Assembly (NCBI GenBank): GCA_015499995.1
Contig: JADNRV010000027.1
Span: forward strand, 310,001 to 374,000
Source of the DNA: Flammula alnicola
Taxonomy: Eukaryota; Basidiomycota; Agaricomycetes; Agaricales; Strophariaceae
Direction: 5' to 3'
DNA length: 64,000 nucleotides
Below the pieces are notes generated by a model. It was not told the origin of the DNA. It searched no databases and saw only the letters and a list, made by a program, of their open reading frames with translations. The first letter of the stretch is position 1; each line of letters begins with the position of its first letter. Both the position numbers and the translations under genes were made by a program. Shown here piece after piece: positions 24,262 to 36,682 of this stretch.

Positions 24262-24596
24262 GTCTCTGGCATGCTTTTTTGTCTGCTTTTCAGTCTTTCC
24301 TTGGGCGATGAGCACAGCAGAGGATTGGGATCTGGTGTCACAAGTGCCTTTCATGTCAACATCACTGCTGTTGTCCATCGTGAGGCCATGTACAGATGCA
24401 GTTGCCACTGAGGGGTGGTTCATGAGTAGTCAGAGGAGATGAGGGGTACCAGAAAAAGATGTGTTGATTCTTTGTGTTTGTTTGCCAGGCATGGCTGATA
24501 TTGTGCAGCAACATTATTAGGTTCCATTATGCATTCATTCTGCAATATTCTGACCTTCTATCCACATAGATACGAGCTATTTCTACCATCCATTTC
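24262..24596. other. No gene seen
   Basis: Short open frames only, with no motif. The stretch separates C1 from the MITE at 24597. Confidence 0.4.
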
Positions 24597-25166
24597 TAAG
24601 ATAGAGGACACCAGGAACCAGCACCCCTTACATAAGCAGACAATGAGCTCGCAATAACCTGACAACAAAGACTTTTCCCACACTTTTAAGACCATAGAAT
24701 TGAAGGCCTTAATGATTTCAGTAACTCTATGGGAACAAAATACAAAAATATTGGGTCTTGATGAAGTTATTGACCTATCTCTAAAAAAATTTGATTTTTT
24801 TTCTGAGTGGTTTTATGTGCTTTGCGGTCTGTTCTGGAGATTTCACAATTTCTGACTCAAAGATTTGGCCACACATTAGGGTTAGGATTCTTATGTAAGC
24901 TTTCTAAATAAGGTAGGTAGCCGAGGCTGCTGAGGCCCGGCAATCTCAGCTTGGGTTACCCACAAATTAGGGGTCATGTCATACAGTCCAAACAGTAATA
25001 ATAGTGTGAAACTAAACTATATTGCATGATATGAATTTGCAAAACATATTTCTATAGCCAAAAGAGCCCATCTATTTATTTTTTTCAGAAGGCAACATTT
25101 GGCTGATCTTGGCACTTACATAATGGCTTACATAAGGGTGCTGGTTCCTGGTGTCCTCTATCTTAC
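24597..25166. mobile_element. Mariner-like MITE with 40-bp terminal inverted repeats
   Basis: The left end AAGATAGAGGACACCAGGAA and the right end, read inverted, match over about 40 bp with two or three differences. Both ends are bounded by TA, the target duplication used by Tc1/mariner elements. The interior (about 490 bp) has no convincing coding region. It directly abuts the Plavaka pseudogene, so it may have inserted into its 5' part. Confidence 0.65.
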
Positions 25167-27082
25167 TCCTGTTCTAAAAAATACACTTGCCTTTCTTCAA
25201 TGCCTGGCCATATCTGCAAAGGATGTGATCACATTGTTCCTACAGTCCGCGGCTTCCTATCACATTTCTGACAAACATGTAATGTTCTGTGCCAGCAATT
25301 TCATGAGAGGATTCAATGCAAGTGTGCCTATTGATAGCCTAATCTCAGCAACTCAGACTCTGCCAGTGAATCTGAGTCTAGTGAATGCCTGCCAGTGCAG
25401 CTGTTTGCAGGTGATGCATTCGGGTCTGCCACTGACTATGCTGGGGACCACTTTGGGCAGCAAGATGTCAGAATTCCCTGGCAGCATGATGAGAGGTGCA
25501 AAACACACGCTATCATATAAAAACTTGTTGGAGCTTAATAAGAAGATCGACAACCACCTTCCTGGTTGTCCCAAGTTTCATTGGCATGAGGTGGTTGTGC
25601 AGGGCAAGACAATGGAGCTCTACTCTTGTGATGTTATGGAGTGCATTCAGGCACTCTGGGGTGATCCAGTTGTTGCTGGTGAGCTGATCTTTCAACATGA
25701 ATGCCACTATGCAGATGATGATGAGGTTATTCAACTGTATCATGGCATGGAGACTAGTAAATGATGGTGAAAAACTCAGGTGTGTGGAGTGGTGCTTTGA
25801 CAGCCTGAATGTTTGCCATGCTAACTAAGCACCATACAAACAGAAGGAGGTAGAGTCAAAAACTGAGAAGACAAAGTGCACAATTGTCCCCAGTCATCAT
25901 CTCCTTAGACAAAACCCAGCTCATGCAGTTCTGCAACAAGAGTGCATACTCAGTATATATGACTATGGGAAATCTCCCTAAACATATCTGCCACAAGCCT
26001 TCTCATCAGGGTCAAGTCTTGTTGGCATATCTTCCAACCTCATGGCTCTTGCACATCACCAACCATGCATCACAGTGCTGCTGTCTTACCAACCTGTTCC
26101 ATCATTGCATAAAACATATTCTGAGGCCACTTACACCACTATGAACTGTAAGGACGAATGCTCCCAAATGATGCTCTGGCTTGAGCATCGCGAAAAAATT
26201 CTCCAGCATGACAAATTCATCCATTCTCATGTAAACACCACATCCCAAATAAATCTCATCAAACCCCTCCTGTCGCTAATCCCTATGTGCCACCAGATAA
26301 TGACAAAGAATCCAAGTGCTCATGTGGTGTCACTGGACAATCTCAGACAAAAGTACGGAGCCACTGATTTTGTCCCGCCCTTTCGCGAATCATCACTCAA
26401 TATCAGCATCCCACTTATTCCAAAACTCACATTGAACACATTGCTGCGACATTACATATTCCTTTCTTCATGGTTCCAGTTTTCCACCACCTCACATTTT
26501 GGAGCCACAACTTGTATGCTGTGTATGCTGCAGATCTATTTGCTAAAAATATTGTCGACTCTCTTCACATTGAACTGGAACATCTCAATAAGTATGATAA
26601 TATTGTTCCTGGCCACTTTGATGTGGCACTAATTAACTATAGAGATGGAGGTGCTTCTGGAGTTCCAGGTGTGCTCACTTTGGATTCTGAAACATTCATA
26701 GGTACTCAACTGCACTACACTTCTAGATTACTGTGTAGGACACATACAATGCATTTTTTCATTCCCGTCTTCAGCCAGTAAGTGGTGGTTTTCACATGGA
26801 CTTCTGCACAAACACCTTGTATATGTTGAATAATACACGCCATTCAGATGCTCTTCCTTTGAATCAAACAGCAAGATGTACAGAGTTTCACCTCTCATGT
26901 CAGGAGGAGCCCAGAAAGTCAGCATTATTCCCATCTCTTTAATCCACAAGAGCATCCAACTCTTTCTCAAGTTTGGCCCTGCTGCACCAACATCATGGAA
27001 GTCTAGCAATGTTCTTGATCAAACAAGTGTATTTTATGTTAACCCTTTTTCTGACCACTTTCAATATTCAACAATATATTAG
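25167..27082 (+). pseudogene. Plavaka (KDZ-type) transposase, decayed
   Basis: Recognised by a run of family-typical blocks in order: FHWHEVVVQGKTMELYSCDV with MECIQALWGDP; QHECHYADDDEVIQLYHGM; a stop replacing the first Trp of the usual GKWWW; then LPKHICHKPSHQGQVLLAYL, LFHHCIKHILRPL, ALINYRDGGASG, a LVYVEWYTPF-like block, MYRVSPLMSGGAQKVSIIPI and HKSIQLFLKFGPAAPTSW with FYVNPFSDH near the end. Blocks lie in different frames with several stops. The N-terminal region is missing or replaced by the adjoining MITE. Plavaka elements are cut-and-paste transposons common in Agaricomycetes. Confidence 0.75.
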
Positions 27083-27169
27083 ACATCATAATATAAAAAT
27101 TTCTACAAGATAGTGTACTACAAAAATTCATATGCTTTGCTCCTCCTTGATCTGAAAAGAAAGAAATAA

Positions 27170-27415
27170 AAATGGAACAGAATATAAAGAAAACAACACA
27201 GCAGATCAGAGCAAGCAGATGATGATGAGGGGTGCCAAGGTGGTGACAATGATGACAGCATGTCAGACTCACTGCAGAGCTTGTTGCTGGTCTGCTGGTC
27301 CAACACCATGAGCCCACCCATTGTCATCTTGAAGTATTTTGGTGACAACCTTTTTGGGCTGTTGATTGAATTTATGCTAGCTGGTACAAATGAAAGTAAT
27401 GATATCAAAGAGTAG
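27170..27415 (+). pseudogene. Short coding remnant, acidic then helical; family unknown
   Basis: The frame reads a Lys/Arg-rich then Asp-rich leader (DDDEGCQGGDNDDSMSDS), then LQSLLLVCWSNTMSPPIVIL and KYFGDNLFGLLIEFMLAG before a stop. Composition and helical pattern look protein-like. It follows the Plavaka relic on the same strand and may be a cargo or partner gene fragment. Confidence 0.35.
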
Positions 27416-28115
27416 TCTACAGCCTTTAAACTATAAATTAGTGTTGTGTAGCATGCACTACACCAGCCTCTCATTCTGCACTATATATTTCCATGTGCAT
27501 GTGACCTAACTTACCAGCCAAACTCCCTCCTCTGTCAGGGTGGTAACTTACCAGTAAATAATTCCACGGTAAGTAAAGTAAGTAAAAATCAAATTTTTTT
27601 TACCCAACCCTAACTGCAGACATGCAGTTTATTCAGTCTTGTTGATGTGATCACATGATATTTTGTGGAGATTCAACACAACTTTGTCGTCCTCCTCCCA
27701 AATTTCTCCTCTGTGTGGCTTGCCATAATGGGCTTTGATCTAAACTCATGTGGTGTAAGTTTATATATCTATTCTTTAGGCTTTAAACCTTACTGGCTAA
27801 TGATTCAGGAACACTAGTGAATGGCCCCAACATTTACTTCTGCTGAAACCTCCCGAATCCACCCTAGCACGTATGAAAATTCTGAGTGGCTCAGTGAGAA
27901 TTGGGCATATAATATGCATTTTGGGGCAGGTTTTTTGGTTATTGAGCTTGAGACCCAGGACCACCACCACCTCCCAAGCAAAATCCCAGTGCATCTTCAC
28001 ATTTTTTCACTCTTTTATTCTAATTTCATGCATACAGCCCTCTGAATGGTCCCATTCTATGGAACCATCTGATGATCCTAAGGATGTATCATCACTGGGA
28101 TGAGTTCCTTGGCAC
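27416..28115. other. No clear gene; inverted GGTAACTTACC words
   Basis: Around 27505-27590 the words AACTTACCAG, GGTAACTTACCAG and GGTAAGTAAAGTAAGT repeat in both orientations, which resembles a subterminal region of a DNA transposon. No complete element could be delimited. Confidence 0.35.
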
Positions 28116-28771
28116 ATGCCCAAACACAAGCACAAGAAGTGTCCGCATCTGAAGAGATACCACCATGTTACCCCGCAAACTATGTCCACTCTGACTGCCT
28201 CCACCATAGCCCAGAGTCTGGCTCCATGGCCTCCTGTTCACAGCAGGGCCACTTACATCATCCTGGACCCTGAAGAGTATGTTAAAAAAGTGAAGGTGGC
28301 ATGCTCTGGAATGTACCAGAAATTGTAAGTTCTTTTCTCTATCTATCACTCTGAGTCAGTGCTACTAACAAAACAGGCCTTTTACTTTGCAGCAATGCCA
28401 AGCAGAGGAAGGTGGACAACCTGCCTGAGAAGGCCATTCCTCCCACTATGAACCAGGATGAAGATACCCACATGGCCTCTGATGAGGAATTATTGGCATC
28501 ATCTGGCAGCTGTGTGAGCTCAGATGAAGCCACCAATATTCACTGCCACAGCATGATCAGCCCTGGACTCAGGCTCATTCTCACACCTGGACCGTTGATG
28601 GCTCTCACCCTCCTTCAAAACAGAGAGCTAACTGACCCAGCACCCTTGTCCACCATTGCTGCTGCTGTCTCAAATCCACAGAGCATGATGGTAGTATCAT
28701 TCATAGAAGCATTTGATCACATGTGGATAGAGCAACCAGGAGATCAGGGCACTCAACATGAGGGAGAATGA
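28116..28771 (+). CDS. Hypothetical protein, two exons
   Basis: Exon 1 (28116-28324) starts MPKHKHKKCPHLKRYHH and contains ATYIILDPEEYVKKVKVACS. The intron 28325-28392 has GTAAGT and TTTGCAG ends. Exon 2 continues in frame (QKFNAKQRKVDNLPEKAIPP) through an acidic stretch (NQDEDTHMASDEELLASS) to a stop at 28771. The total is about 195 residues without internal stops. I know no family; the acidic Ser-rich middle suggests a nuclear or disordered protein. It could be the 3' end of a larger transposon-borne gene. The start is uncertain. Confidence 0.45.
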
Positions 28772-29589
28772 TTAGCCTTGGTAAAAGTGGATGATCTTGT
28801 AGTTAAATGTATATACTAACAATCCATATGTTTGACATCACTTGACTTGTGGCAGAGTAAAGATAAATAAGTTAAATAGGTACTTTATTTGACAGATTGA
28901 AATGAAATAAGTGAGCAACTAACTTATTGTCTTGGAATAAATATGTGTACTACCCAGTTGAATTTATTCTACACTTATTCTGACAGATTCAGTGATAATA
29001 AAATCTGCCTCTACTGATTCTACTGACTTTACACTAATCCTTACATATCAGAAAATGAGGTTTTTCCTGATGTACTGTGCTCAAGGATACTTTAGAGTTA
29101 AAGTTTTTGGTTACAAACTTAGCAAAGTCTTGGAATAAGATATCAGGAAACAGATTCTGGTCTGAGCCAACAGCAGCAACAGGATTAATATGTGTTATTA
29201 TGCTTAGTGACAGAAGTGAAAACCAGCCAAGATAACAATATCCCAAGATCCAAAGCAGTATAGAGTATATTTTAGATGCAATATCAAGCCAATGTCCAGA
29301 TTTCACTATCCCAGATAGTAGCCAAGTAGTACATGCAGGAGCCCAGATTTCACAGACAGCAATCAGAACAAAAACAAAGCAGAAAAAATTATAATACAAA
29401 AGAAAAAAAAATGGGAAGATGAACTTGAAAAAAAAAAAAAAAACCTACTGCTTTGACTAGTACTACCTTTCTTATGTGAAATTTCCTTCTGCTTCTCCTT
29501 TCCTTTTCCCTTTTTCTTTGCTCTTTTACTCTTTGGATCCAATGTTCCACCATTGTCCATCCAAGCCTTCAAGTCATTGATTATATACA
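28772..29589. other. No clear gene; short A tract
   Basis: A pure A run at 29430-29445 is followed by lysine-rich minus-strand coding-like sequence (KGKGKEKQKEISHKKGS, 29460-29530). Nothing else was recognised. Confidence 0.35.
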
Positions 29590-30010
29590 CCCTCTGTGTC
29601 TCTGCCTACAACTGGTACAGGTGATGCACCATTGCTCCCAGCAGTGTCTGTCCCTGCACCCCATCCATGCCTGTCTCCATCTACCCTGACATCAACCAAC
29701 CTTCACAGCCTTGATGCTCAGCCAAATCCTCGTTATCGGTCTCACATGGCACCCATTTTTATGGAGCAATGGAAGTGACAGCAGGAGTTGGCAGAGGAGC
29801 AAAGGAGAACAGAATCCCAGCAGAAGATCCATGCAAACTAGGTCAAGCATACTGTCACTGTGTATGCATGGTCAGAGGACTCGAAGCCGGCCACCATCCA
29901 GGAATTCCAAGAAGGCCCATTTACTTGGCTCTATTTCCCTCTTTCCTCATCAGTTCACTGGGTTGCTCATTGTGTTTCACCAGTCTTCAAACTGATGCAT
30001 GGCTGATAAC
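29590..30010 (+). pseudogene. Transposon-associated protein fragment (YAW-x-ED type)
   Basis: A Pro/Ser-rich leader ending PRYRSHMAPIFMEQWK is followed after a stop by QQELAEEQRRTESQQKIHAN and then TVYAWSEDSKPATIQEFQEG with FTWLYFPLSSS. The pattern YAW..D..PA....FQ....FTW is one I associate with small proteins next to basidiomycete KDZ/Plavaka elements, from memory only. At least two stops interrupt it. Confidence 0.4.
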
Positions 30011-30914
30011 CTGAAGTAGTATTGCAGCTTTGCAGTGATTGGCAGTATCAAATGTATGTGCGAGTAGGATCCATCACTCTCCAGGCATTTCAAGGCTAGA
30101 AATGTGATTGTCAGGGAATTGAAGGTTTTCTCAGCAGTGTTATTCTTCTTCAGAAAGTAAATAGATGTTAGGAGAGTGTACAGAGTAATTTTGTGGTTGT
30201 CCTTGGAACCAGTATGAAGGTTTCAGAATAGAACTTTTAGGGCTGATGCCCGATCTTGCTCGAAAACAAAAATTTTCAATTTCTTCTGCAATTTTCCAAG
30301 CTTGAAAGCCTGAAGGAGTGCCCACATGAGCTTGACTTCAATAAGGGCATAGATAGCAATAGACTTCTTCTCAGTAAGAGCAGCAAATGCTCAGCAGACA
30401 AATCTTCCTGAGATGTTCCTAAAATCTTGTTAGACATTGTACTTTGAAATTAGAGGAAAGCTTATGGAGTGCAGTTTGTTATCTGACTTAGGAGGGAGTG
30501 GTGGAGCTCCTTCAATGTTGCAACATCATCACGGAATGACAATAAGACTGGTTCTCAAAGCTTGACATAATCTTGATCCTTAGGGTCTGGCTCATACATT
30601 TCTCGGAGAGCTTTGCAGTTGAATGGCTGTAAAAAATTGTTGATCCCTGTCTCAACAAACACAGGAAGAACTGTTCAGATGTGAGCATCTGGAATAATCC
30701 CCAAGCCTCCCAGGCTCAGTGTAAATAAACACATTGATTTATCGAAACTCACATGTTGATGTCGGAAGCTGTGGAAGAACTGGCTGCATGACAAGATTTA
30801 TGAGAACAGTTGCGAGTTTTCTTAGGTGTCGATGGCTCGACTGCTGCAACCTTGTCAACTTTGTTTCACAGCAATTACTCAATTAGAGCGTAACAAACAT
30901 CAGACAGGTAGAAT
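30011..30914. other. No gene seen
   Basis: No coding motif on either strand. The stretch probably contains further decayed gypsy sequence upstream of the integrase relic, but I could not match any domain. Confidence 0.4.
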
Positions 30915-31340
30915 GTACATGATAGCTTGGGACATTGAGGTTCTTACGCAACTAGGACCTTGTTAATGGAAAGATTTTGGTGGCCAGAGATTGAACATAA
31001 TGTTCACTGGTATGTCAAAACCTGCCATATGTGTCAGGAGAGACAAAAGACTATGATATTAATTCCTAGGATGGAGACACATACACCTTCAATCTTCCAG
31101 CAACTACATGTGGACACCATGCATATGATTCCAAAGTCGCAGGGTTGTGGACAAATAGTACATGGAAGATGTGCATTAACTTCTTGGGTAGAAGGGAGAC
31201 CATTAAGAGCTGAAACAGCTAGGAACATTGCACTCTGGTTGTTCGAAGATAAGAAGGATGTGTCAGGATGTCCTGGCCAGGACACACTGACTCATGTCAA
31301 CTGTGTCATAATGTTCAAAAGGGCCATGCAGACTATGTAA
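30915..31340 (+). pseudogene. Ty3/gypsy integrase relic (HHCC zinc-binding domain)
   Basis: Reads VHDSLGH, stop, GSYATRTLLMERFWWPEIEH, NVHWYVKTCHMCQERQKT. The two His (HDSLGH) and two Cys (CHMC) form the integrase H2C2 zinc finger. It continues as MILIPRMETHTPSIFQQLHV, DTMHMIPKSQGCGQIVHGRC and WVEGRPLRAE, the start of the catalytic core with its first acidic residue (VDTMH). The core ends after about 100 residues. The TGA at 30936-30938 replaces Arg (CGA) in GHRG. No LTR, RT or protease accompanies it. Confidence 0.75.
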
Positions 31341-32794
31341 ATTGCGCATTATGATTTTGGTTCAATTTGGCATCCTGTAGTTGGACGTTGATGCCTAATT
31401 TTTAGATTTCTTGGTCCTGCTTGGGTTCCTTCATGCAGGTGATCATCTCTCATAATGTATTGTTTCCTCATCTTTTGTCTCGTGGCTTTCTTTGTGCTCT
31501 CTTTTTGCTGCTGGCCTGATATATTTGCCTGGATGGGAATCTTCAGATGAGCGGCGAATGGAACAGCACAGGATTGTCTGTTTCTCACCTTTTCTCTGTT
31601 GAGCTTCACATTGTCTGATGGTTTATATTGGTTTGCAGGTTGAACTTCTCTTTCTGTTTGGCATATCAGGCCTCTAGCTGTACAGCACGTTCTCATGGAG
31701 TTCTGTTTCTGTTTGGTCATTTTGCTGATTTTATGTGAAGCCGTCTGATATGTGGACCTGGTGGTGGAATGTCTATAGTGGATCAGAGGTTCACATCACA
31801 TCGTCGCTAAATCTAGAGGGTGATAGTCATAGTTTGGTGAATGGTTTCTTGCTACTTTGTCATCTTTTTGTAACCCTGTTTTCTTTTCAGACATGGTTGG
31901 GCAACATTATTTCCTTTGACATCAAGGCCATCAATGCATGTGCTTCTGTCAATTTTGGAGCTCTTTGGAACACTCCACTGAGGTCAAGTTGCAGGCTTTT
32001 AGTGTGCAGGATCCTGGGTTTTCAATTGACTCAGTTGGTGCCTTCAATCGCTGCTTCAGGCTGCTTATTCAATTGTTCATTCCAGACCCTGCCGCACTCG
32101 GACTTTCCACCTACAACATCAACTTTGAAGAGGAAAACCCAAAGCTCACACTACCATGAGAAGATGCCTCATTTTGAGAAGGTTCAGAATGAAGCCATGC
32201 AGTTTGCCCTGAAGTGTTCCAGAGATTTGTTCGGTTGGCCATCCCTACACCCACCAACATTTGACCTCACTTTCCTACCTGCAACCAATGGGGCATATTC
32301 TGCCAAACTTTCCTAAATTTCTGATGCCAAGGTTGCTTATATGAAGGAGATGTGGCCACTGGTGGAAAATGGGCCTTGATTTATGTAGCAAAGCTGGTGA
32401 TTTCTGGCCCAACAGAGCTTGATCTCTTGATTGATTGTGCTTTTTCTTCTTTTTCTTTTCTAAAGATGCATATGATATTATCAGATGTATTTGTAATGAA
32501 GCAAACTTGCTGTTAGGCTATATAACTTTTGAATCTAGTAAAGCGAACAAAATTAAAAGGAGGGAAAGGAATTGGAAAATTCTTCGCAGTAGTCAACTTT
32601 CCACTTCACATGGCCATCTTTTTCAATTGTTTCATGTCATCTGTCTCTCCATCTAGCATATCCCATGCCATCCTCTTCAGTGTGAACAGCTTCAATTCAG
32701 TTAAAAAAGATTCAGCCTATTTTTGGTGTTAGTTTGTTGCATTCTACCACTTATTGGAAAGGCACTCACCGCTTTTGCTCAGACAGTATCATCA
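31341..32794 (+). other. Unassigned; one 193-codon open frame of doubtful status
   Basis: The frame 31735-32316 has no recognised domain. Its last third (MPHFEKVQNEAMQFALKCSR) looks protein-like. The rest is non-coding in appearance. Confidence 0.3.
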
Positions 32795-32946
32795 AGTAAA
32801 GTTAAACTGCAGAGATGCAGTGCAAAGACAATCTTGTTACCTTTCACTGGTGCACAGTAGAAGTCAAAAGAAATTTCAACAATGTCGCCCACTTGAAAAG
32901 TCTTTGGCTCAATAGTGATATACCTGTGTTTAAATGTCAGTTTAAT
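32795..32946 (-). pseudogene. Fragment of a Plavaka-associated protein (GDIVE motif)
   Basis: The minus strand reads RYITIEPKTFQVGDIVEISF, then FYCAPVKGNKIVFALHLCS and LTLLDDTV. The F-x-VGDIVE...V..K.......L..L.LLD pattern recurs in proteins encoded beside basidiomycete KDZ elements, from memory. Only about 50 residues are readable. Confidence 0.4.
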
Positions 32947-35559
32947 AATATATTTCACATTGCCATCATTTTGTGCTTACCTTACTTGACCTTTTTCTTC
33001 AAGTCATTGGGAATATTTGACCTTGTTGTCTGCTGTGTGCACCATATTGTGTGCAAGTAAACCTTTCATAAGGCCTTTAGGATCGACTCTATTGCCAAAG
33101 TCGAGCCTTCTTTCAGTAGGTGCATCGCAACAGAGGGTGAAGTACCTTGCATGGAAGGATAACAAGCTGTGCCCCTCATACATGCCGCCTTTTCATGGAA
33201 GCATAGTGCCCAAGAATGACCTGCACATAGTGTCATACATGTCATTAAACAACCGGACCACTTGCTCGAATCCCAGGCAGCTGAGACTGGTGAGCATCAC
33301 ACTTTGACAGAGGTGAATGTGTTGAACATTGTTCTTCTTTTTCTTCCCATCTTGCACCATCAACCTGCTGTGGCGGGTCAGTCATGACTTTCTATTAGGT
33401 CAGAGTAAACTTACTCAGCTGGTAGAGGTGGAAGATCATAGGTGCACAAAACACCTTGGAGGCAAAACATGGCCTCGGCTTTTTCTTTGCCTTTGTCATC
33501 TCCTTTTCATGCTACCCTCCATGAATGTAGATCCTTGAATGGCGCAAATAGGTAGTCATCGAGCTGAATGCCTATATCAGTCATTGCCATCTTGTACACA
33601 ATCTGTTTTACATGCCTTCATGTGGTTGATTCGCTGGAGGCTGACAGTGATGGCTACAGTCTGCACACTCCTCATATCGATATAGCATTGAAGCGATTCC
33701 ACTGTATTGTGTGACCTCAGGACCTCTCTCTTGAACATGTCGAACAGCACTCACCTGCTAGTTTGCTGTCATAATTTGGGTTTATGGTCTTGTGATGCCT
33801 GCTGTGATCTGGGGGGATGTAGGAATGGAGGTGGTGTTGGCGTCTTTGGTTGGCTGCATATATGTGGACTCTGAGAATTGCGAATGAAGTTTGTTCAGTT
33901 TCTACTTATTGGCGAACCATTTAGCCATTGAATTGTACTTTTTTTTTCAGTTGTTTGGGCTTGTTTCCAGGGGAAGCAATTTATTCTGACAATTTAGTTG
34001 TTTGTTTGCTTTTTCTTGTTTCTTCCTTGGATTCAGAGTAGCATCGGGGTGCTGAGAGCACTTCTATTTGGCATGCATGCCATTCCTGAGAGTGGTGCTT
34101 TTATTCTGGCCGTTGCCTACTCTGTCCTCTGTCATGCTTTGCTTTGCTTTGCTTACTTAGCCTCATTTGTGTTCAAGTGCTTTGATGTCTTTCTTCAGAC
34201 AAGTTTTCTTTTGTATGTAGTGGACCGCTTTGTGGGTCAGATCCTGGGGGCTTGATTAGGGTGGTGGACCCATACTCTCATCATTACATGATTGTCGTTC
34301 TGATTTCTTCGCCGTCACCAAGCCGCCGCCTAGCCCACTTACATTGGTGTTGGTGCCTGTCACCTAGGGATTTCTATCCCCCTTTTTACCCCAGAATTTG
34401 TATGAGGTGCTCCTGCATGAATACTTGCCTTCAGGGAAGCTCTGATTCAAATTTTCATATGTTTCACATTTGACATGTCACACTACATTGTGTTGATTGC
34501 CATAATGCACCTTCCTCTTTCTAGCTTTTCTTTATCCTTTCCATTTTGTTTCTTCCAAGACAATGGATGCTATAGTCACCTTCCTATGGGATATATAAGG
34601 TGTTGGATGATATGGCCTTTTTCCCATCTTCAAAACTCCAATTACTCTATCGTATTCAACTTTTCTCTGCTTTAAGATATGCCTTCTTGCTGAGCAAATG
34701 ACAACAAACATGTGTTGAGAGACCTGCTACATGCTCAGTGACCTAAACAACACACACAACTGCAGAGCGAGATCCTAACCAGGTCGAGCGATGCTTTACT
34801 AGCTTTAGAAATATGTAGTGTGCTTTGCTCCACAATGTCTATTTTGTTCAACTAGCTGACTTGTAGACAGTGCCTTATGGTTCATTTAAGTGGGTATGAG
34901 GGATTATTCAAACACACATTTTATTGTAGTTTCAAGCTTTGTTTTATCACAGGGATGAACAGTTTTATTGATTTTATGGGTTTTATTTGAGAGGAACTCT
35001 CTAGGACGCTGCTAGCTCAAATTTCGAAGCACTAGCTGCTCTAAAGCTTTGGGAACTCATCTGAAACTAAGGCCACACTGTGCACTACCTTCTGAACAAT
35101 CTGTTAGCCCACTGTGGACTCTGTTTCTGACTCTTAGGTGCTCTCTTGGCCTCTAAGCACACTCTGGCTTCTAAATTCTTGGACCTTGTCCTCAAGAACT
35201 TTCTCTTTATTTAACTAAGCCTTCTCTGGCTTCAAACAAACTCTATTGAAGTCAAACTGATCCTTTATTCATCTTCTTTTTTACTAGACACTGCATCTTA
35301 GCTTGAAATAAAACAGGGAAGAGATTGCTTAAAGTAACTAGCTACAGAGGTACATCTTTTATACTACAACTATGTGTGGTTCTGGTGTGTGAATAAAATA
35401 AGGTAAAACATTCTTATCTCTTGTAAATAATGCCTGCAGGCAATGGGTATAGGGTTTGGTATTCCAGGTGACCAGATAGAGGTCAAGGGATTTGGAAATT
35501 CATCTCTTTTCAGCATGCTAGGATGTGCCTGACTAGGATGCGCCTGACTTCCACATACC
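32947..35559. other. No gene recognised
   Basis: Several 60-95 codon open frames (for example 33998-34255) have hydrophobic or low-complexity translations and no motif. No repeats or RNA genes were seen. Confidence 0.4.
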
Positions 35560-35949
35560 ATGTGCATCATGCATGCATCTTGGCTAGCAGTGCTGTTTTA
35601 TTCTGGATCTGCAGCCATCATTGCTGCCAGTTCCATCTTTCCTTTCTCGTCCTATTTTATCACTCGCCTCGAACAAGAATGTCTAATGCTTCAAAGTCAT
35701 GCCAAACCTGGACCTGGGACTGAATATGTGAACCTCATTGCCATCAAGAAAACCTCTCACAATCCTTCGGGTGTTGTCTGCATGAATTGTGGTCTCGACA
35801 ATCATGACTTCAACCACTGTTGGAAGAAGGGAGGTGGTGCAGCCGGGCAGTGGCCTGGTGGTCCAAATGATCCCAAGGCTGCCATGGAGTTGGCTGCCCA
35901 TGTCAGAGGTCTTTCCGATACAGAGATGGCCTATGATCTTTCCTGTTAG
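35560..35949 (+). pseudogene. Ty1/copia gag C-terminus with CCHC zinc knuckle
   Basis: The frame contains KPGPGTEYVNLIAIKKTSHN, then the knuckle CMNCGLDNHDFNHC (C-x2-C-x4-H-x4-C), followed by WKKGGGAAGQWPGGP, a signature of basidiomycete copia Gag. It ends at a TAG at 35947-35949. The N-terminal part is not readable. No protease, integrase or RT follows: only 140 bp separate the stop from the polypurine tract. So the element is gag-only or internally deleted. Confidence 0.7.
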
Positions 35950-36089
35950 ATTCATCCTATCTCATCCCTGATTCTTGCGACACCATTATCTTTTGATCCC
36001 TCTTTCTCCTCTCTCCATGTTTGTAGTGTTACCATCCTTTCAAAATCCTCTCTTCCTTTTTTCATCTTGCTTCCTTTCGTTAGCTCATC

Positions 36090-36099
36090 GAGGGGGGGC
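36090..36099 (+). other. Polypurine tract of the copia element
   Basis: GAGGGGGGGC immediately precedes the TG of the putative 3' LTR, the normal position of the plus-strand primer. Confidence 0.65.
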
Positions 36100-36682
36100 T
36101 GTTGGAATTCAAGGGTTATGTCACTTGTTTGTTGCTGTTATCACATACCGTACATAGTTGACATGCACTCTCATTGTCGTTCTTTCTTCTTTTTTCTCCC
36201 ACTACATTGTAACAAATACACTTGGTCTTTCAGACTCGAATAGGTTCCCTTTTTGGTATTCCCTTGGGTAGAGGGTAGAGCGTGCATTCTAACTAACACA
36301 TCTGCATCCTGTGTGTCTTGCAGTAAGTCACAAGATATGCTTGCTAGTAGTCATTGCGCTTTTGCTGCTCACTAGCTAGCTGCATCTTGTACTCCTAGTG
36401 GTAGTATTTTGTAGCTAGCTTTTCAGCAATACACTGCTTGTACTGAATTCACTGCGCACTATTTCCAAAGCATCCAGAAGTCTTTTAATTTATTCCCTGT
36501 GGTGCATGTATGCCGCGCTAGTTGTTTAGGACTGATGCATTCTTTATTTCACTGCCTGATAACTTTTAACTGTCTTTTGGCTTATCATACGGACTCAGCT
36601 AGCTCTGAACCACATCTGATTACCATTGTCACAGGTTATATGACAACTAGTAGTCGCATAGCTAGGCCTTAGACTACTAACA
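36100..36682 (+). repeat. Putative copia 3' LTR
   Basis: It starts TGTTGGAATTC straight after the polypurine tract, and a matching terminus CTAACA occurs at 36677-36682. TGTTGG and CTAACA are imperfect inverted ends, and the 583-bp length is plausible. The right boundary is inferred because no 5' LTR is present for comparison. Confidence 0.5.

Noticed and set aside
24876..24890. Telomere-like TTAGGGTTAGG
   Set aside because: Fewer than two units, internal position, no extension.
29430..29445. A tract as the 3' end of a retrotransposed element
   Set aside because: No LINE or SINE body upstream and no target duplication was found.
31735..32316. 193-codon open frame as a real gene
   Set aside because: No recognisable domain, no intron or conserved motif; kept only as a doubtful stretch.
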